Assembly: GCA_026315105.1 (NCBI GenBank)
Contig: CM048745.1
Location: 278,852,247 to 278,916,246, forward strand
DNA from: Locusta migratoria
Lineage: Eukaryota; Arthropoda; Insecta; Orthoptera; Acrididae
Direction of reading: 5' to 3'
DNA length: 64,000 bases
Every line of letters begins with the position of its first letter. Positions within the stretch are counted from its first letter, which is position 1. Position numbers and translations under genes: made by a program. The notes under the pieces are model-generated. The model did not search any database and was not told the origin of the DNA. It saw only the letters and a list, made by a program, of their open reading frames with translations. Below are positions 1 through 10,250 of this stretch, in pieces.

Positions 1-572
1 CGCACTGTTTATCGTCCATGTCTCACTCCTATAGAAGACAACACTCCATACAAATGCCTTCAGAAAGGACATACTTAGGCTTAAATCAATATTCGATGTT
101 AACAAATTTCTCTTTTTCAAGAACGCTTTCCTACCCATTGCCATTCTGCATTTTATATCATCTGCACTGCGACCATCATTTGTTATTTTACTGCACAAGT
201 AACAAAACTCATCTACCTCCTTTATTGCTTCGTTACCTAATCTAATTCCTTCAGCATCAGCTGATTTTCTTACACTGCACTCCATTACCCTAGTTTTGCT
301 CTTGTTAATGTTCATCTTACATGCACCTTTCAGCACATTGCCCATTCCGTTCCAGGTCCTTTGCTGTATCTGACAGAATTACTATGTCATCGGCAAAACG
401 CAATGTTTTTAATTCTTCACCCTGAACTTTAATTCCTTCTCCAAATTCCTCCTTGCTTTCCTTTATAGCTTGCTCAATGTACAAATTGAATAACATTGGA
501 GAAAGGCTACAACCCTGTCGTACTCACTTCCCAACAACTGCATCCCTTTCATGCCCTTCAACTCAACATTTG
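1..572 (-). mobile_element. RTE-type LINE fragment (RT C-terminal part)
   Basis: This is a reverse-strand fragment of the same LINE family that is nearly complete at 3115-6407; the two align almost base for base. It covers reverse-transcriptase motif C (the FADD region, near 380-400) and the C-terminal region after it, up to the conserved stretch around the GCSLSP motif near 510. Homology stops at about 572, where Penelope-like sequence begins. The left end runs off the window. It is a pseudogene with several frame disruptions and no usable reading frame. Confidence 0.85.
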
Positions 573-1034
573 TATAATTCCATAAAATCTCAGGCGAACT
601 GCCGGATGTCAGTAACTTCCTGCCGCGATATTTCGGCGCAGAGTCTTCTGGCCATCTTCAGGTGAGTACCGCCGAAGTACTGGCGAAGACGCGCTGAGCT
701 GTGCTATTTATGACCAATTCAACCGACATTGTGCATTCGGTTACTTAACGTTGGCGTTCACTAGGTTGGCTGGAGGACGCATGACGCTGGTGTTCCACAA
801 TGCGCTCCTGCACAGTGCACGTCGTCTGCCCTATATATGACTTGCGCATTCAGACGGAATCCTGTAAACACCTGCTTTACGCAGCTCTAGGTCGTGTTTG
901 ACAGAACCCAACAGCAATGAAATTTTGGAAGGAAGGCGAAAGATGACTCTTACTGTATACTTTCTTAGTATTCTGCCTATATGCAATGAAATATTCCCAA
1001 TATATGGGAGATAAGCAGTCGATTTGAAAGCTTC
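573..1034 (-). mobile_element. Penelope-like element, inverted left piece
   Basis: Read on the minus strand, this stretch encodes a decayed join of the Penelope reverse-transcriptase tail and the GIY-YIG endonuclease. A motif like YLPYIG is followed by GRILRKY, LLGSVKHDLELRKAG and VYRIPSEC, then, after a frameshift, SYIGQT. That is the RT-to-GIY-YIG linker order of Penelope-like elements. The coding part is then deleted into a 3' region (580-780) that matches, in inverted orientation, the right piece at 2800-2972. The upstream part of the same piece continues after the inserted SINE and Helitron, at about 2404-2452, and encodes an acidic KEEEEAFK stretch. Frameshifts and stops make it non-functional. 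Confidence 0.82.
623..666 (-). ncRNA. Hammerhead-like ribozyme motif in PLE end (decayed)
   Basis: This is the reverse complement of the motif at 2873-2916. CTGAAGA is followed by a stem II of TGGC pairing with GCC, then GAAA and TATC. Hammerhead motifs are known from the terminal repeats of Penelope-like elements. Helix I here has a mismatch (GCGG opposite CTCAC), so this copy is probably inactive. Confidence 0.45.
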
Positions 1035-1206
1035 GCCGGCCGCGGTGGCCGAGGGGACTGAGGCGCGCCAGTCACGGTCTGCACGGCCACTACGGTCGGG
1101 GGTTCGAATCCCCCTTCGGGCATGGATATTTGTGCCGTCCTTGGTGTTAGCTAGTTCATAAGTAGTTTGTAAGTTTAGGGACTGATGATCCCGTAGTTAA
1201 GTCCCA
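1035..1206 (+). repeat. SINE-A copy 1, 5' part
   Basis: This is a tRNA-derived SINE. The head has an A-box-like TGGCCGAG and a B box GGTTCGAATCC, and the tail contains GGGACTGATGA. The copy is split at 1206/1207 by a Helitron and resumes at 2381-2403. The TSD is atttgaaagcttc (1022-1034) against atttgaaaacttc (2404-2416), with one mismatch. It is inserted inside the Penelope-like fragment. Confidence 0.95.
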
Positions 1207-1681
1207 TCTATATCTATAAATGTGAATGTCTGTTCTGTGGACGTTTATCACGTCTGAAGCACAAGACATAAAGAGCTAAAAATTTGTACAGTTACTAATG
1301 TCTACCCGGGGAAGGCTTTAGGCATGGTTTTATGGCGATCGGATAGTTATTTATCTACATATATATTAATGTGAATGTCTCTTCAGTGTACGCTTATCAC
1401 GTCAGAACGACAAGACGCAGAGACTTAAATATTTGTACAGTTACTAATTTATACCCGAGGAAGGTTTTAGATGCATGGTTTTATAGCGATCTGATAGATA
1501 TTTCGTAATTTTAAGAATATAACGCGAAATGCGGAACAATAATTACTCTTCGAAAATTATAGTTACTCTTTGAAAATGGTTTTATTGGTTGCATTGTTGC
1601 TTGAGGGTTGATAATGATAAAAGGATCGAGTACATTGGGATGCAAAGTTACCGGTGTATATAGAATTCTACATGAGTGTGT

Positions 1682-1727
<46 letters not shown>

Positions 1728-2380
1728 ATATTCCGCTCTGCAGCGAAAACTACAGAACGCAAACGAATGGTCTGTGTGTAATTGTTGTCCGAAGTCTCCC
1801 ATTGTACACCACAGCAGTCCCATGCCGATAGCTATAAGGGGGTGGAAGATATGGTGGTTGAAAGTCGTCCAATTATAAAAAAATTCGGACTGAAGGCCAG
1901 CGATGACGTTTGTGACTTTATAGCAAGAAGGTTACATACAGCGAAACGTGATGCCACAGAACATATCTTTGGTCTATGTGTGCTACAATGTCTTCAGCTC
2001 TTTCTCTGTAAGGATAAGCATACGAATAAGGAAATATAAGAATAAATAAATAAATCATTAAAAAAGAAGTTTCTTTTAATACATCTCTTTAAAAAAAAAT
2101 CGATTTCACGTTTCGCGCATAATATCAAGTGATCGATCTGTGATATTACAATCATTATTGTTCAGTTTCGTTAATGGATTCTTCGAAACGAGTGCATTTT
2201 TACGTGTGATTTGATCTACACTAGTAACTTTCCTGATCATGTTGATTAAAAATGTTTGTTTCTAAAGAAGGTATTGTATTTCATTTCATCCTTCAAAACC
2301 AGGCTCATAGCACACTACTGAAAGACAGCTTATCTATCATAATAAACCAACACGCGAGTGGAGCCGCGGGTTTAAGCTAG
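1207..2380 (+). mobile_element. Non-autonomous Helitron, copy 1
   Basis: The element begins TCTATATC and ends CTAG. It sits exactly between A (1206) and T (2381) of an otherwise continuous SINE-A, with no target duplication, which is the Helitron signature. A short GC hairpin (CGCG, loop, CGCG) lies about ten bases before the terminal CTAG. Two diverged tandem copies of the first ~140 bases are present (about 1213-1345 and 1365-1500). A TG microsatellite lies at 1674-1726. No Rep or helicase domain is visible. A relative at 26605-29027 shares both ends but differs in internal content. Confidence 0.9.
1674..1726. repeat. (TG)n microsatellite
   Basis: This is a dinucleotide TG run of about 50 bases inside Helitron copy 1. 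In the longer relative the equivalent position (about 27090-27102) has only a few TG units, so the run expanded after the copies separated. Confidence 0.97.
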
Positions 2381-2403
2381 TAAGCTATACAAACATTTGA
2401 AAC
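2381..2403 (+). repeat. SINE-A copy 1, 3' tail after the Helitron
   Basis: This short tail (taagctatacaaacatttga) directly continues the SINE interrupted at 1206. Joined across the Helitron it gives the normal end of the family. The right TSD follows at 2404-2416. Confidence 0.93.
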
Positions 2404-2972
2404 ATTTGAAAACTTCTTCTTCTTCCTTGTTCTGTCGTTTGTAGGTCTGCATCGCTTGCCTCCTCCAGCCACCAAGTCCACAATCGCCGAACATTGTATT
2501 TCCACAGGTCATTCAATGAACTACAATGAGACGAAAATTGTGGTCCACACATGCAACTTTTGGAGCTCAATTATCAATGAAGCTGTGGAAATAAGACTGT
2601 CTGACAGTGAGACTCTTATTAATAGAGACTGCGGTTTCCAAATTAATCCTGCATGGAATCCCGTCATTGAAAAACTTCGTAGCCGGCGTAGCAACTGAAT
2701 GACGATGACAATAGATCTGATATCGAAGCAGCAAGCCTCCACCACGGAGGGCGCTCCGAGCAGCGAACATAATTGTAGTGAACGCGTAAACTAAGTACGC
2801 GCATGTGCAAAGTCGGTTGAATTGGTCATAAATAGTAGAGCTAGGCGTGTTTTCGTCATTACTTCGGCGGTACTCACCTGAAGATGGCCAAAAGACTCTG
2901 CGCCGAAATATCGTGGCAGGAAGTTACTGACATCCGGCAGTTCGCCCGAGATTTTACGGAAATATCAGTACG
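2404..2972 (+). mobile_element. Penelope-like element, right piece with GIY-YIG C-terminus
   Basis: About 2404-2452 still belongs to the inverted left piece. From about 2453 the plus strand encodes the C-terminal half of a GIY-YIG endonuclease: an AEHCISTGH motif, then AVEIRLSDSETLINRD and NPAWNPVIEKL, with a stop at 2696-2698. This is the order seen in the other PLE at 31211-31566. The 3' region that follows ends in the hammerhead-like motif. The N-terminal half of the domain (GVYRIP, SYIGQT) is missing from this piece, so it is not a complete nuclease. The two pieces are head to head, with matching 3' ends facing outward. Confidence 0.85.
2873..2916 (+). ncRNA. Hammerhead-like ribozyme motif in PLE terminal repeat
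   Basis: All core elements of a minimal type I hammerhead can be placed. The 5' strand of helix I is CTCAC (2873-2877), followed by CTGAAGA (2878-2884). Stem II is formed by TGGC and GCC around 2885-2904, GAAA is at 2905-2908, and a TATC cleavage triplet ends at 2912. The 3' strand of helix I, GTGG, pairs with CTCAC through two G-C, one A-U and one G-U pair. Helix III would be extremely short. Such minimal hammerheads are described for Penelope-like elements; activity here is inferred. Confidence 0.6.
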
Positions 2973-3086
2973 CCGGGAAAGTTTTAAATATCACAGGATT
3001 TGTATATCTTGCTGATATTATGTGACTAGGGAAATAAGTTGCGAAGAACCAAACAAGGAAAATAAGTGGTACTGGTTCAAGGTAGT

Positions 3087-3114
3087 TCAAAATGTTCAAA
3101 TGTTTGTATAGTCT
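3087..3114 (-). repeat. SINE-A copy 2, 3' tail (split by the RTE LINE)
   Basis: This is the 3' tail of a reverse-strand SINE-A; the rest lies at 6408-6590. The SINE TSD is tcaaggtagt (3077-3086 and 6591-6600). The tail ends in tgtatagtct, which is duplicated at 6408-6417 as the TSD of the inserted LINE. Confidence 0.95.
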
Positions 3115-3131
3115 GCTGTTTGTTATGGTCT

Positions 3132-4382
3132 TCAGTCCGGAGACTGGTTTGATGCAGCTCTCCACCCTACTCTATCCTGAGCAAGCCTTTTCATCTCCTC
3201 ATAAGAACGGCAACCCACATCTATTTGAATCTGCTTACTATACGCGTATCTTGGTCTCCCTCTGCGATTTTTACCCCACACACTTCCCTCCAATGCTAAG
3301 TTTACGATTCCCCGATGTCTAAGAATGTGTCCTACCAAGCGATCCCTTCTTTTAGTCAGGGTATGCCAAAAATTCCTTTTCTCACCAATTCGGTTCAGTA
3401 CCTCTTCATTAGTTATGCGATCTACCCACCTAATCTTCAGCATTCTTCTGTAGCACCACATTTCAAAAGCCTCTATCCTCTTCCTGTCCGCAATGCTTAT
3501 CGTCCATGTTTCACTCCCATACAAGGCAACACTCCACACAAATGCCTTCAGAAAAGACTTCCTTACACTTAAATTAATATTCGATGTTAGCAAATTTCTC
3601 TTTTTCAAAAATGCTTTTCTTCCCATTGCCATTCTGCATTTTGTATCCTCTGTACTACGACCATCACATGTTATTTTACTACCCAAGTAACAAAACTCAT
3701 CTACCACCTTCATTGTTTCGTTACCTAATCTAATTCCTTCAGCATCGCCTGATTTTCTAAGACCGCATTCCATTATTTTTGTTTTGCTCTTGTTAATGTT
3801 CATTTTATACGCTCTCTTCAACACACTGTCCATTCCATTCAACTGCTCTTCCAGGTCCTTTGCTGTCTCTGATAGAATTACAATGTCATCAGCAAAACGC
3901 AATGTTTTTATTTCTTCCCCCTGAACTTTAATCCCTATTCCAAATTTTTCCTTGCTTTCCTTCACCGCTTGCTCGATGTACAAATTGAATAACATCGGAG
4001 AAAGGCTACAACCCTGTCTTACTCCCTTCCCAACTGATGCTTCCCTTTCATGCCCTTCGAGTCTAATAACTACGATCTGGCTTTTGTACAAGTTGTAAAT
4101 AACTCTCCTTTCCCTGTATTTTACCCCTGCTGACTTCAGAATTTGAAAGAGTGTATTCCAGTCAACATTGTCAAAAGCTTTCTCCAAATCTACAAAAGCT
4201 AAATATGTAGATTTGCCTTTCCTTAATCTATCTTCTAAGATAAGACGTAAAGTGAGTATTGCCTCCCGGGTTCCTACGTTCCTCCTGAATCCAAACTGAT
4301 CTTCCCCGAGGTCAGCTTCTACCAGCTTTTCCATTCTCCTGTAGATAATTCGTGTTAAAATTTTGCAACCATGACTTATCAA
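3132..4382 (-). pseudogene. RTE LINE reverse transcriptase, C-terminal ORF piece
   Basis: This 416-codon open stretch encodes most of the reverse-transcriptase domain that would copy the element's RNA at the nicked target. Visible motifs in order are GFRRNVGTREAI, motif A FVDLEKAFDNVDW, motif B GVRQGCSLSPMLFN and motif C RFADDIVIL, whose two aspartates are present. The thumb region and a C-terminal segment (MWCYRRMLKIRWVDR, then RRDRLVGHILRH) follow; this tail is typical of RTE-like LINEs. The ATG is internal to the domain and is not a true start. The upstream part of the protein lies in another frame at 4379-4600, separated by a shift in a homopolymer near 4424-4431. The RT motifs look intact, so this copy decayed by frameshift and not by loss of the catalytic residues. 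Confidence 0.92.
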
Positions 4383-4600
4383 ACTGATGGTTCTATAATT
4401 TTCACACCTGTCTGCGCCTGATTTTTTTTTGGAATGGGGATTATTACATTTTTCTTAAAGTCTGACGGTATTTCGCCTGTCTCATACATCCTACACACCA
4501 GTTCAAATAGTCTTGTCATGGCTGGTTTTCCCAGAGACTTTAATAGCTCTGCGGGTATGTCATCTACTCCTCGGGCCTTGTTCCGACCTAGGTCTTTCAA
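4379..4600 (-). pseudogene. RTE LINE, RT finger region piece
   Basis: This is a 73-codon piece of the same polyprotein. It contains the NKARGVDDIPAELL motif at the start of the RT fingers, then GEIPSDFKKN and IPIPKK. It overlaps the end of the following piece and is separated from it by a one-base shift at a long run of T (A on the coding strand). Between 4600 and 4812 the linker to the endonuclease can be read only in pieces. Confidence 0.85.
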
Positions 4601-4813
4601 GGCTCTGTCAAATTCATCTCTCAGTATAGTATTTCCTATTTCATCTTCATCTACTTCCTCTTCCCTTCCTACAACATCGTCTCTAAGTTCATTTCCTTTG
4701 TAGAGCTGCTCTATGTACTCTTTCCACCTTTCAGCTTTCCCTTCTTTGCTGAGAACTGGTTTCCCATCCGAGTTCTTGATATTCGTAGAGCTGCCCTTCC
4801 TGTCCCCAAACGT

Positions 4814-6193
4814 CTACTTTATTTTCCTGTAGGCGGTATCTACTTTTCCCCTTCTTATACATTCTTCTACGGATTTGCATTTGGCTTCTAGCCACTCCTG
4901 CTTAGCCATTTTGCACTTCCTGTCAATCTCATTTTTTAGTCGTCTGTACTCTATTTTGCCTGTTTCATTTACTGCATTTTTATATTTTCTCCTTTCATCT
5001 ATTAAATTTAGTATTTCCTGTGATATCCAAGGATTTTTTGTTGGTCTTGCCTTCCTACCTATTTTGTCCTCTGCTGCCCTCACTATTTCGTCTCTCAATG
5101 CTACCCATTCCTCTTCTACTGTTTTATTTCCCCCTGTTTCTGTCAATTGTTGCCTAAATCTCCCTCTGAAATTCTCCAGAACTTCACATTCCTTCAATTT
5201 ATCTAAGTCCCATCTCCTTATTTTCCTACCTTTCTGCAGTTTTTTCAGTTTCAGCCTACAGTTCATGACTAACAAGTTATGGTCAGAGTCTATATCTGCC
5301 CCTGGGTATGTCTTGCAGTTTAGGACCTGGTTCCGGAATCTATGTCTTACCATTATAAAATCTATCTGATACCTTCCTGTGTCTCCTGGTCTCTTCCACG
5401 TATACAACCTTCTTTTGTGATTCTTAAACCATGTGTTTGTTACGATTAAATCATGTTCCGTGCAAAATTCTACCAGTCGACTTCCTCTTTCATTCCTCCT
5501 GCCCAGTCCATATCCACCTACTATTTTTCCTTCTCTTCCTTTTCCTACTACCGAATTCCAGTCTCCCATAACAATTAAGTTTTCCTCTCCCTTAACTGTC
5601 TGAATAATTTCCTCTAGCTCCTCATATATTTCTTCGATCTCCTCATCATCGGCAGAGCTAGTTGGCATATAAACCTGTACTACTGTTGTTGGTGTTGGCT
5701 TCGTATCTATCTTGACAATGATAATGCGATCACTGTGCTGCTCATAGTAGTTTACCCGCATTCCTATTTTCTTATTCATTATCAGTCCTACTCCTGTGAT
5801 ACCCCCAACTGATTTTGTATTTATAATCCTGTACTCACCTGACCAGAAATCCTGTTCATCCTGCCACCGAACTTCACTAATCCCCACTATATCTAACTTC
5901 AACCTATCCATTTCCCTTTTTAAATTTTCTAATTTTCCTACCCGATTAAGGGATCTAACATTCCACGCTCCGATCCGTAGAATGCCAGTATTGTCTTTCC
6001 TGATGATCACATCCTCCTGAGTAGTCCCCGCCCGGAGATCCGAATGGGGGACTATTTTACCTCCGGAATATTTTACCCGAGAGGATGCCATCATCATATG
6101 TTCATACAGTAGAGCTGCATGTCCTCGGGAAAAGTAACGGCTGTAGTTTCCCCTTGCTTTCAGCCGTTCGCAGTAGCTGTGTGGCAAAGCCAC
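4814..6193 (-). pseudogene. RTE LINE endonuclease ORF piece
   Basis: This 459-codon open frame encodes an apurinic/apyrimidinic-type endonuclease, which nicks target DNA to prime reverse transcription. Motifs are GAWNVRSL at about residue 93, SEVRWQD, VYMPTSS, GDWNSVVG, RRLYTWKRPGD, DFIMV and SDHNLLV; the key Asn, Glu, Asp and His residues can be seen. The start is chosen because the copy at 53302 begins with the same MALP, CERLKARGNYSRYFSR sequence. It ends at a TAA after DTAYRKIK, where the other copy reads on without a stop, so this is a truncating mutation. The ribonuclease-like 5' leader is non-coding. Confidence 0.9.
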
Positions 6194-6407
6194 ATTAGCT
6201 GATGTTACAAGGCCAGCTCAGTCAATCATCCAGACTGTTGCCCCTGTAACTACTGAAAAGGCTGCTGCCCCTCTTCAGGAACCACACGTTTGTCTGGCCT
6301 CTCCACAGATACCCCTCCGCTGTGGTTGCACCTACGGTACGGCTATCTGCATCGTTGAGGCACGCAAGCCACCCCACCTCGGCAATGTCTGTGGTTCATG
6401 GGGGTAG

Positions 6408-6590
6408 TGTATAGTCTATGGGACTTAATTACGGGGTCATCAGTCCCTAAACTTGCAAACTACTTATGAACTACTTACGAACTAGGACGGCACAAATATC
6501 CATGTCCGAGGGGGGATTCGAACCCCCGACCGTAGTGGCCGTGCAGACCGTGACTGGAGCGCCTTAGTCCCCTAGGCCACCGCGGCCGGC
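6408..6590 (-). repeat. SINE-A copy 2, body and tRNA-like head
   Basis: This is the remainder of the SINE split by the LINE. It contains the reverse-strand B box (GATTCGAACCCCCGACC) and A box (CCTAGGCCACCGCGGCC). The right TSD tcaaggtagt follows at 6591-6600. Confidence 0.95.
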
Positions 6591-6600
6591 TCAAGGTAGT

Positions 6601-7530
6601 CGTAAACTTTTAATTGCTAAGTCGAAAACAACATTAGTGACTCTTTTTCTCTGTGTGTAACACACTGCTGGCGTGGTAGACACTAAAGTTCCCGCACTGT
6701 TCAAGTGGCTTCCTACAGTTCTGAAACGCACAGACTTCTATATCTACTACGTCTACCCACCTGTACCTGAAAATAAAAAAAGTTATTTAACTAACTTTAT
6801 TTTTTGAAGGTGATATTAAAATTTTTGACTAGTGATCGTATGTAAGGTTTGTTAGATAGAATTGGACACGTTGATTACATTTTGCATTTTTCTATCAAAC
6901 AATGTGCAAATATAGTGTAACAATTTCATGACAGATGCTCACAAGTTTCAGTTTTGACATCCACTACTCATATTTCACATCCAACATTTACGTAATATAA
7001 TGAAGATGTGCAGTTTACTGTGTTACATACAAACCCTGGCAGAGAATAAAGAACAGGTGCAACATACGAATACTCAGCGCTCCCATTTAACAAATATGGC
7101 GTGTTCCATAATCCTTTGGATGTCCTGCGGTACAAGTCGCTTATCATTATCACGTATAAGGTCCTGCCCATAGCAGTCGCGTTGTCAGTTGAAACAGCTC
7201 GCGATTATCGCTCTACATGCAGCAGCAGTTAGCAGTGGCAGATATAGCTAGGTCAGCAGAACTTAAGAGCCTGTCCTGCAACACAACTCCTCCCTGACAC
7301 TTAATACGTCCAAGTCTAGGCAACATGTGCGGCGTCATCCACACTACTTCCTATTCGGCCATTAGGACATGAGGGTTCTGTGGTTTCTCTGAACTACAAG
7401 TGAATGCCTCGATGGTTCCTGTAAACCGGGCACGGCCCTTGTGCTACGTCGTGCTCATCTTGGTTTCGTAGTCGATAAGTCTAATCTTGTCCGCTACTAA
7501 GGTTTTTAGCGTGTAATGAAACACTATGAT
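6601..7530. other. Unassigned DNA
   Basis: I see no coding region, RNA gene or repeat I can name here. Short reading frames (the longest is 67 codons on the minus strand at 6968-7171) have no recognisable motif. Confidence 0.6.
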
Positions 7531-7542
7531 AAAAAGATAAGG

Positions 7543-7730
7543 CGCGGCGGATTAGCCGCGCGTGCTGGGGCGCCGTGTTGTGGTGCGCGCGGCAGTCCGC
7601 CGTCGGGGGTTCGAATCCTCCCTCGGGCATGGATGTGTCGTCTTTAGTATAAGGTAGTTCATTAGTAGTTTGTATATTTAGGGACTGATGACCCCGTAGT
7701 TAAGTCCCTTAAGCCTTGCAAACATTTGAA
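7543..7730 (+). repeat. SINE with a divergent tRNA-like head (SINE-A/B type)
   Basis: The tail is the usual GGGACTGATGACCCCGTAGTT type, but the head (GCGGATTAGCCGCGCG) differs from SINE-A and resembles the SINE-B head at 21492. The B box GGTTCGAATCC is intact. The TSD is a perfect aaaaagataagg (7531-7542 and 7731-7742). Confidence 0.92.
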
Positions 7731-7742
7731 AAAAAGATAAGG

Positions 7743-8695
7743 ACTAGCGTAGTGCTAATCACAGTTGGGTGACTCTAAACTCCTTTTACTGTGATCTTCG
7801 TAACTCACTCCACGAAAAGCAGTGGATGCTCTTTCGAACAGGCACACGGATTGATTGCAAGTGCTATAGATTAAGTTTCCTGACGAGCATGCCGACTGGA
7901 AGTTGAACCCTATCTTCCTTCCGAGATACTCGACCTCTGAATCATTACAAACAAGAAACATTTACTTAGGGTGTCACAAAAGTAGACACAACATGAACCA
8001 GAGGCAAGTTTTCTCTCGTTCAAATTATTCTGGTGCCTCATAGTGAATTATGGCTATAAAAGTAGTTGCTATGGCTGAGGATACACAGTAACGAAACAAT
8101 CTTTGGGATGTCAAGGCTGTAAATTTTCTTATCGATTTATTCTATCTCAAGACCTTGAAGATGTAGAGATGGACAAACGACTATACATTTTTTTTCATTT
8201 GCACCGTCGTTTACTTGCCATTGTGAATAAATACTGAAACCGATTAAAGTGCCTCAAAATAGTAACTCAAAATTTTGCGTATCTTGTGTAAGTTTATTTT
8301 TGTTTACTTAACCGCTTTCCGACTTCCACGCAGTCTTTAAAAGTAATAAATAAAAAGAAATTCATGGAACATTCACAGAATTGTGCTTTTAATAAAATAT
8401 GATTTTCTACTAAGAACCGACGGAAGAATCTGTACAAAATCCTCATCTGCCTTTGTTTTAACTTTGTGTGTTTGATACAAACGGCTTTATCTCTGTACTC
8501 AGAAACTGGGCACATATTATATGGCATTTTTATTGTAATTCGTCGAACACCTCATGTATGTGTTGGAAACATAAATAGATGAACAATAACTGCTAGCCTT
8601 CGATAGGGAATATTTGGTGCCATAAGAGATCCCCACTCACAAGGAAGGAGACTATTTAAAAAGAATAAACAGGGACTATCAGAAAGATGCGTACA
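7743..8695. other. Unassigned DNA
   Basis: This AT-rich sequence has only short unsupported reading frames. No terminal repeats, RNA genes or recognisable protein fragments were found. Confidence 0.6.
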
Positions 8696-8706
8696 AGCTT
8701 CTATTT

Positions 8707-8900
8707 CAAAAAATGTTTGTAGAGCTTATGGGACTTAACTACGGGGTCATCAGTCCCTAAACTTACGAACTACTTATAAACTACCTCATGCTAACGACGA
8801 CACAAACATCCATGCCCTAGGGAGGATTCGAACCTCCGACCGTAGTGGCCGTGCAGACCGTGACTGGCGCGCCGCAGTCAGCTCGGCCACCGCGGCCAGC
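8707..8900 (-). repeat. SINE-A copy
   Basis: This is a full reverse-strand copy with B box GATTCGAACCTCC and a head ending CCACCGCGGCC. The TSD is agcttctattt (8696-8706) against agctgctattt (8901-8911), with one mismatch. Confidence 0.94.
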
Positions 8901-8911
8901 AGCTGCTATTT

Positions 8912-9240
8912 GGCGAAGGATGAAGAACAGAAGAGTGATGTGGCCAGGACACCTAACTAGAATTTAACAGGAAAGATTGCCACGAGTGGCTGTCACAGCA
9001 CCTGTGGAGGACGAAAAGTTGCAAGAAAGGTTTGGAGGTTGATATCAACATGCAAAAGGTAGCGACGAGCCCGAAGAAACCTCTCTGGTGAAAGCGACGA
9101 CTAAGAAGTAGAAGGAGATTTTATCCCTAATCATCTGAAGGGATGGAGCTAATCTGAAGAGACATTGTGTTGGCTATAGAGGAAGGTGAAGGGGCTCTTA
9201 GCAACACTGCCTGGGGTCAAGGCCTGGGCTAGAGTACTGT
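8912..9240 (+). pseudogene. Possible LINE C-terminal fragment
   Basis: The plus strand reads WRRMKNRRVMWPGHL and then RLPRVAVTAPVE, which loosely resembles the post-RT region of RTE-type LINEs (a GHxxR motif followed by RLPRxA). Stops interrupt it. It could equally be a chance frame; I give it low weight. No other feature is visible on to 9870. Confidence 0.3.
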
Positions 9241-9875
9241 ATAGTACAAGCAGAACAATCCGCCATTTTGAATCTCATGTTGAATGCTCGCATTTAAAAA
9301 CTACGGAACCATTATGCTTTCTAATATGGTCTTAGGCCGTTAATATACTTTCCTAACGCAGAAAATGTTACAGCATAGTAAATTTATTCATTTGAATGTA
9401 AGAGGCAAGCAAATTAGTGATTACAGGGATATTTTTAGAGATATGATACTCCAGTCCATATTAAGGAATATGTTGCCGTTCTAAATATTTACCACATACA
9501 GTTAAAATACGTTACAATATTATCGTATTTTCTGGTTTATAAATGGTGCGTCCACATACAAGTAAGAGTAGCATTCGAAAACAGTAACGGAATAATGTTA
9601 AATTGCGATAATATACTTTCCGTATTCCCCCTCTAATGTCTCCCATATTTTGCACACAGCATATTTGAGAGAAGATTTTACGTCAAAAATGTGTTTAATA
9701 ACTTTGAACGCCTGGTTTCGTTAGATAGCGACTAAATAAAGTCTCTCTGGTTGCATGCACTTTGAAATAAAGTTGCCTGTTCCCATTCTTTGCGAAGTTC
9801 AGTGTTTGTAGCCATCCTGTTCACAGCTTGGCTTTGGCCTACATAGACCGAAGCAACTTGAAACACACTAAGTCA
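9241..9875. other. Unassigned DNA
   Basis: This AT-rich region has no gene or repeat that I recognise. Confidence 0.6.
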
Positions 9876-10008
9876 AGTCCTCCCTCGGGCATGTGTGTGT
9901 GTGTGTGTGTGTGTCGTCCTTAGTGTAAATTAATTTAACTTAGTTTAAATAGTTTTAAGCCTAGGGACTGATAACCATAGTAGATTTACACATATTTGCA
10001 AATTTTTA
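9876..10008 (+). repeat. SINE-B fragment, 5' truncated
   Basis: The sequence starts in the B-box region (TCCTCCCTCGGGCATG). It carries a short TG run and the SINE-B body (TTAACTTAGTTTAAATAG), and ends with a diverged tail. The tRNA-like head is missing. Confidence 0.8.
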
Positions 10009-10030
10009 AAATAAACTATTGCTTACATGA

Positions 10031-10106
10031 AACTTCTAGGCAGATTAAAGGTGTGTGTCGGAACCTGGACTCGAACCTGGGACCTTTGCCTTTGCCTTTC
10101 TGTATT
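10031..10106 (-). repeat. SINE-C fragment
   Basis: This is a partial copy of a second tRNA-derived SINE. It shows the reverse-strand B box (GGACTCGAACCTGGGACC) followed by TTTGCCTTTGCC. Fuller copies lie at 48482-48584 and 50595-50700. Confidence 0.75.
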
Positions 10107-10250
10107 CCTTACATGTTTAGGTCTATATTTTTATTACTAACTCTGAGCGAGCGTAACTATTCGGAAAGCAATGGTTACAGATAGACCCTGTGCAAAGGTA
10201 ATTACGAGCTGCAATTTTTTGCAGCAGATAACATGACATGAAATAAGTTG

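Larger units (their letters stand above)
3115..6407 (-). mobile_element. Nearly full-length RTE-clade LINE (copy 1)
   Basis: This is a reverse-strand non-LTR retrotransposon of about 3.3 kb, inserted into a SINE-A with a perfect 10-base TSD, tgtatagtct. It has a 5' leader (6194-6407), one long ORF order of apurinic-like endonuclease then reverse transcriptase, and a 3' end resembling GGACTGAAGACCATAAC. The clade call rests on the single-ORF layout, the endonuclease and RT wording (GAWNVRSL, GDWNS, SDHNLL, FADDIVIL) and the C-terminal tail. The 5' leader is shared with the copy at 53088. The copy is dead: a stop near 4812 and a shift near 4380-4430 break the frame. Confidence 0.93.

Noticed and set aside
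1511..1762. Frame with a His-Thr repeat near the TG run
   Set aside because: It is only the translation of the (TG)n microsatellite within the Helitron.
4875..5369. 164-codon plus-strand frame opposite the RTE endonuclease
   Set aside because: It is the antisense of a well-supported LINE endonuclease and has no motif of its own.
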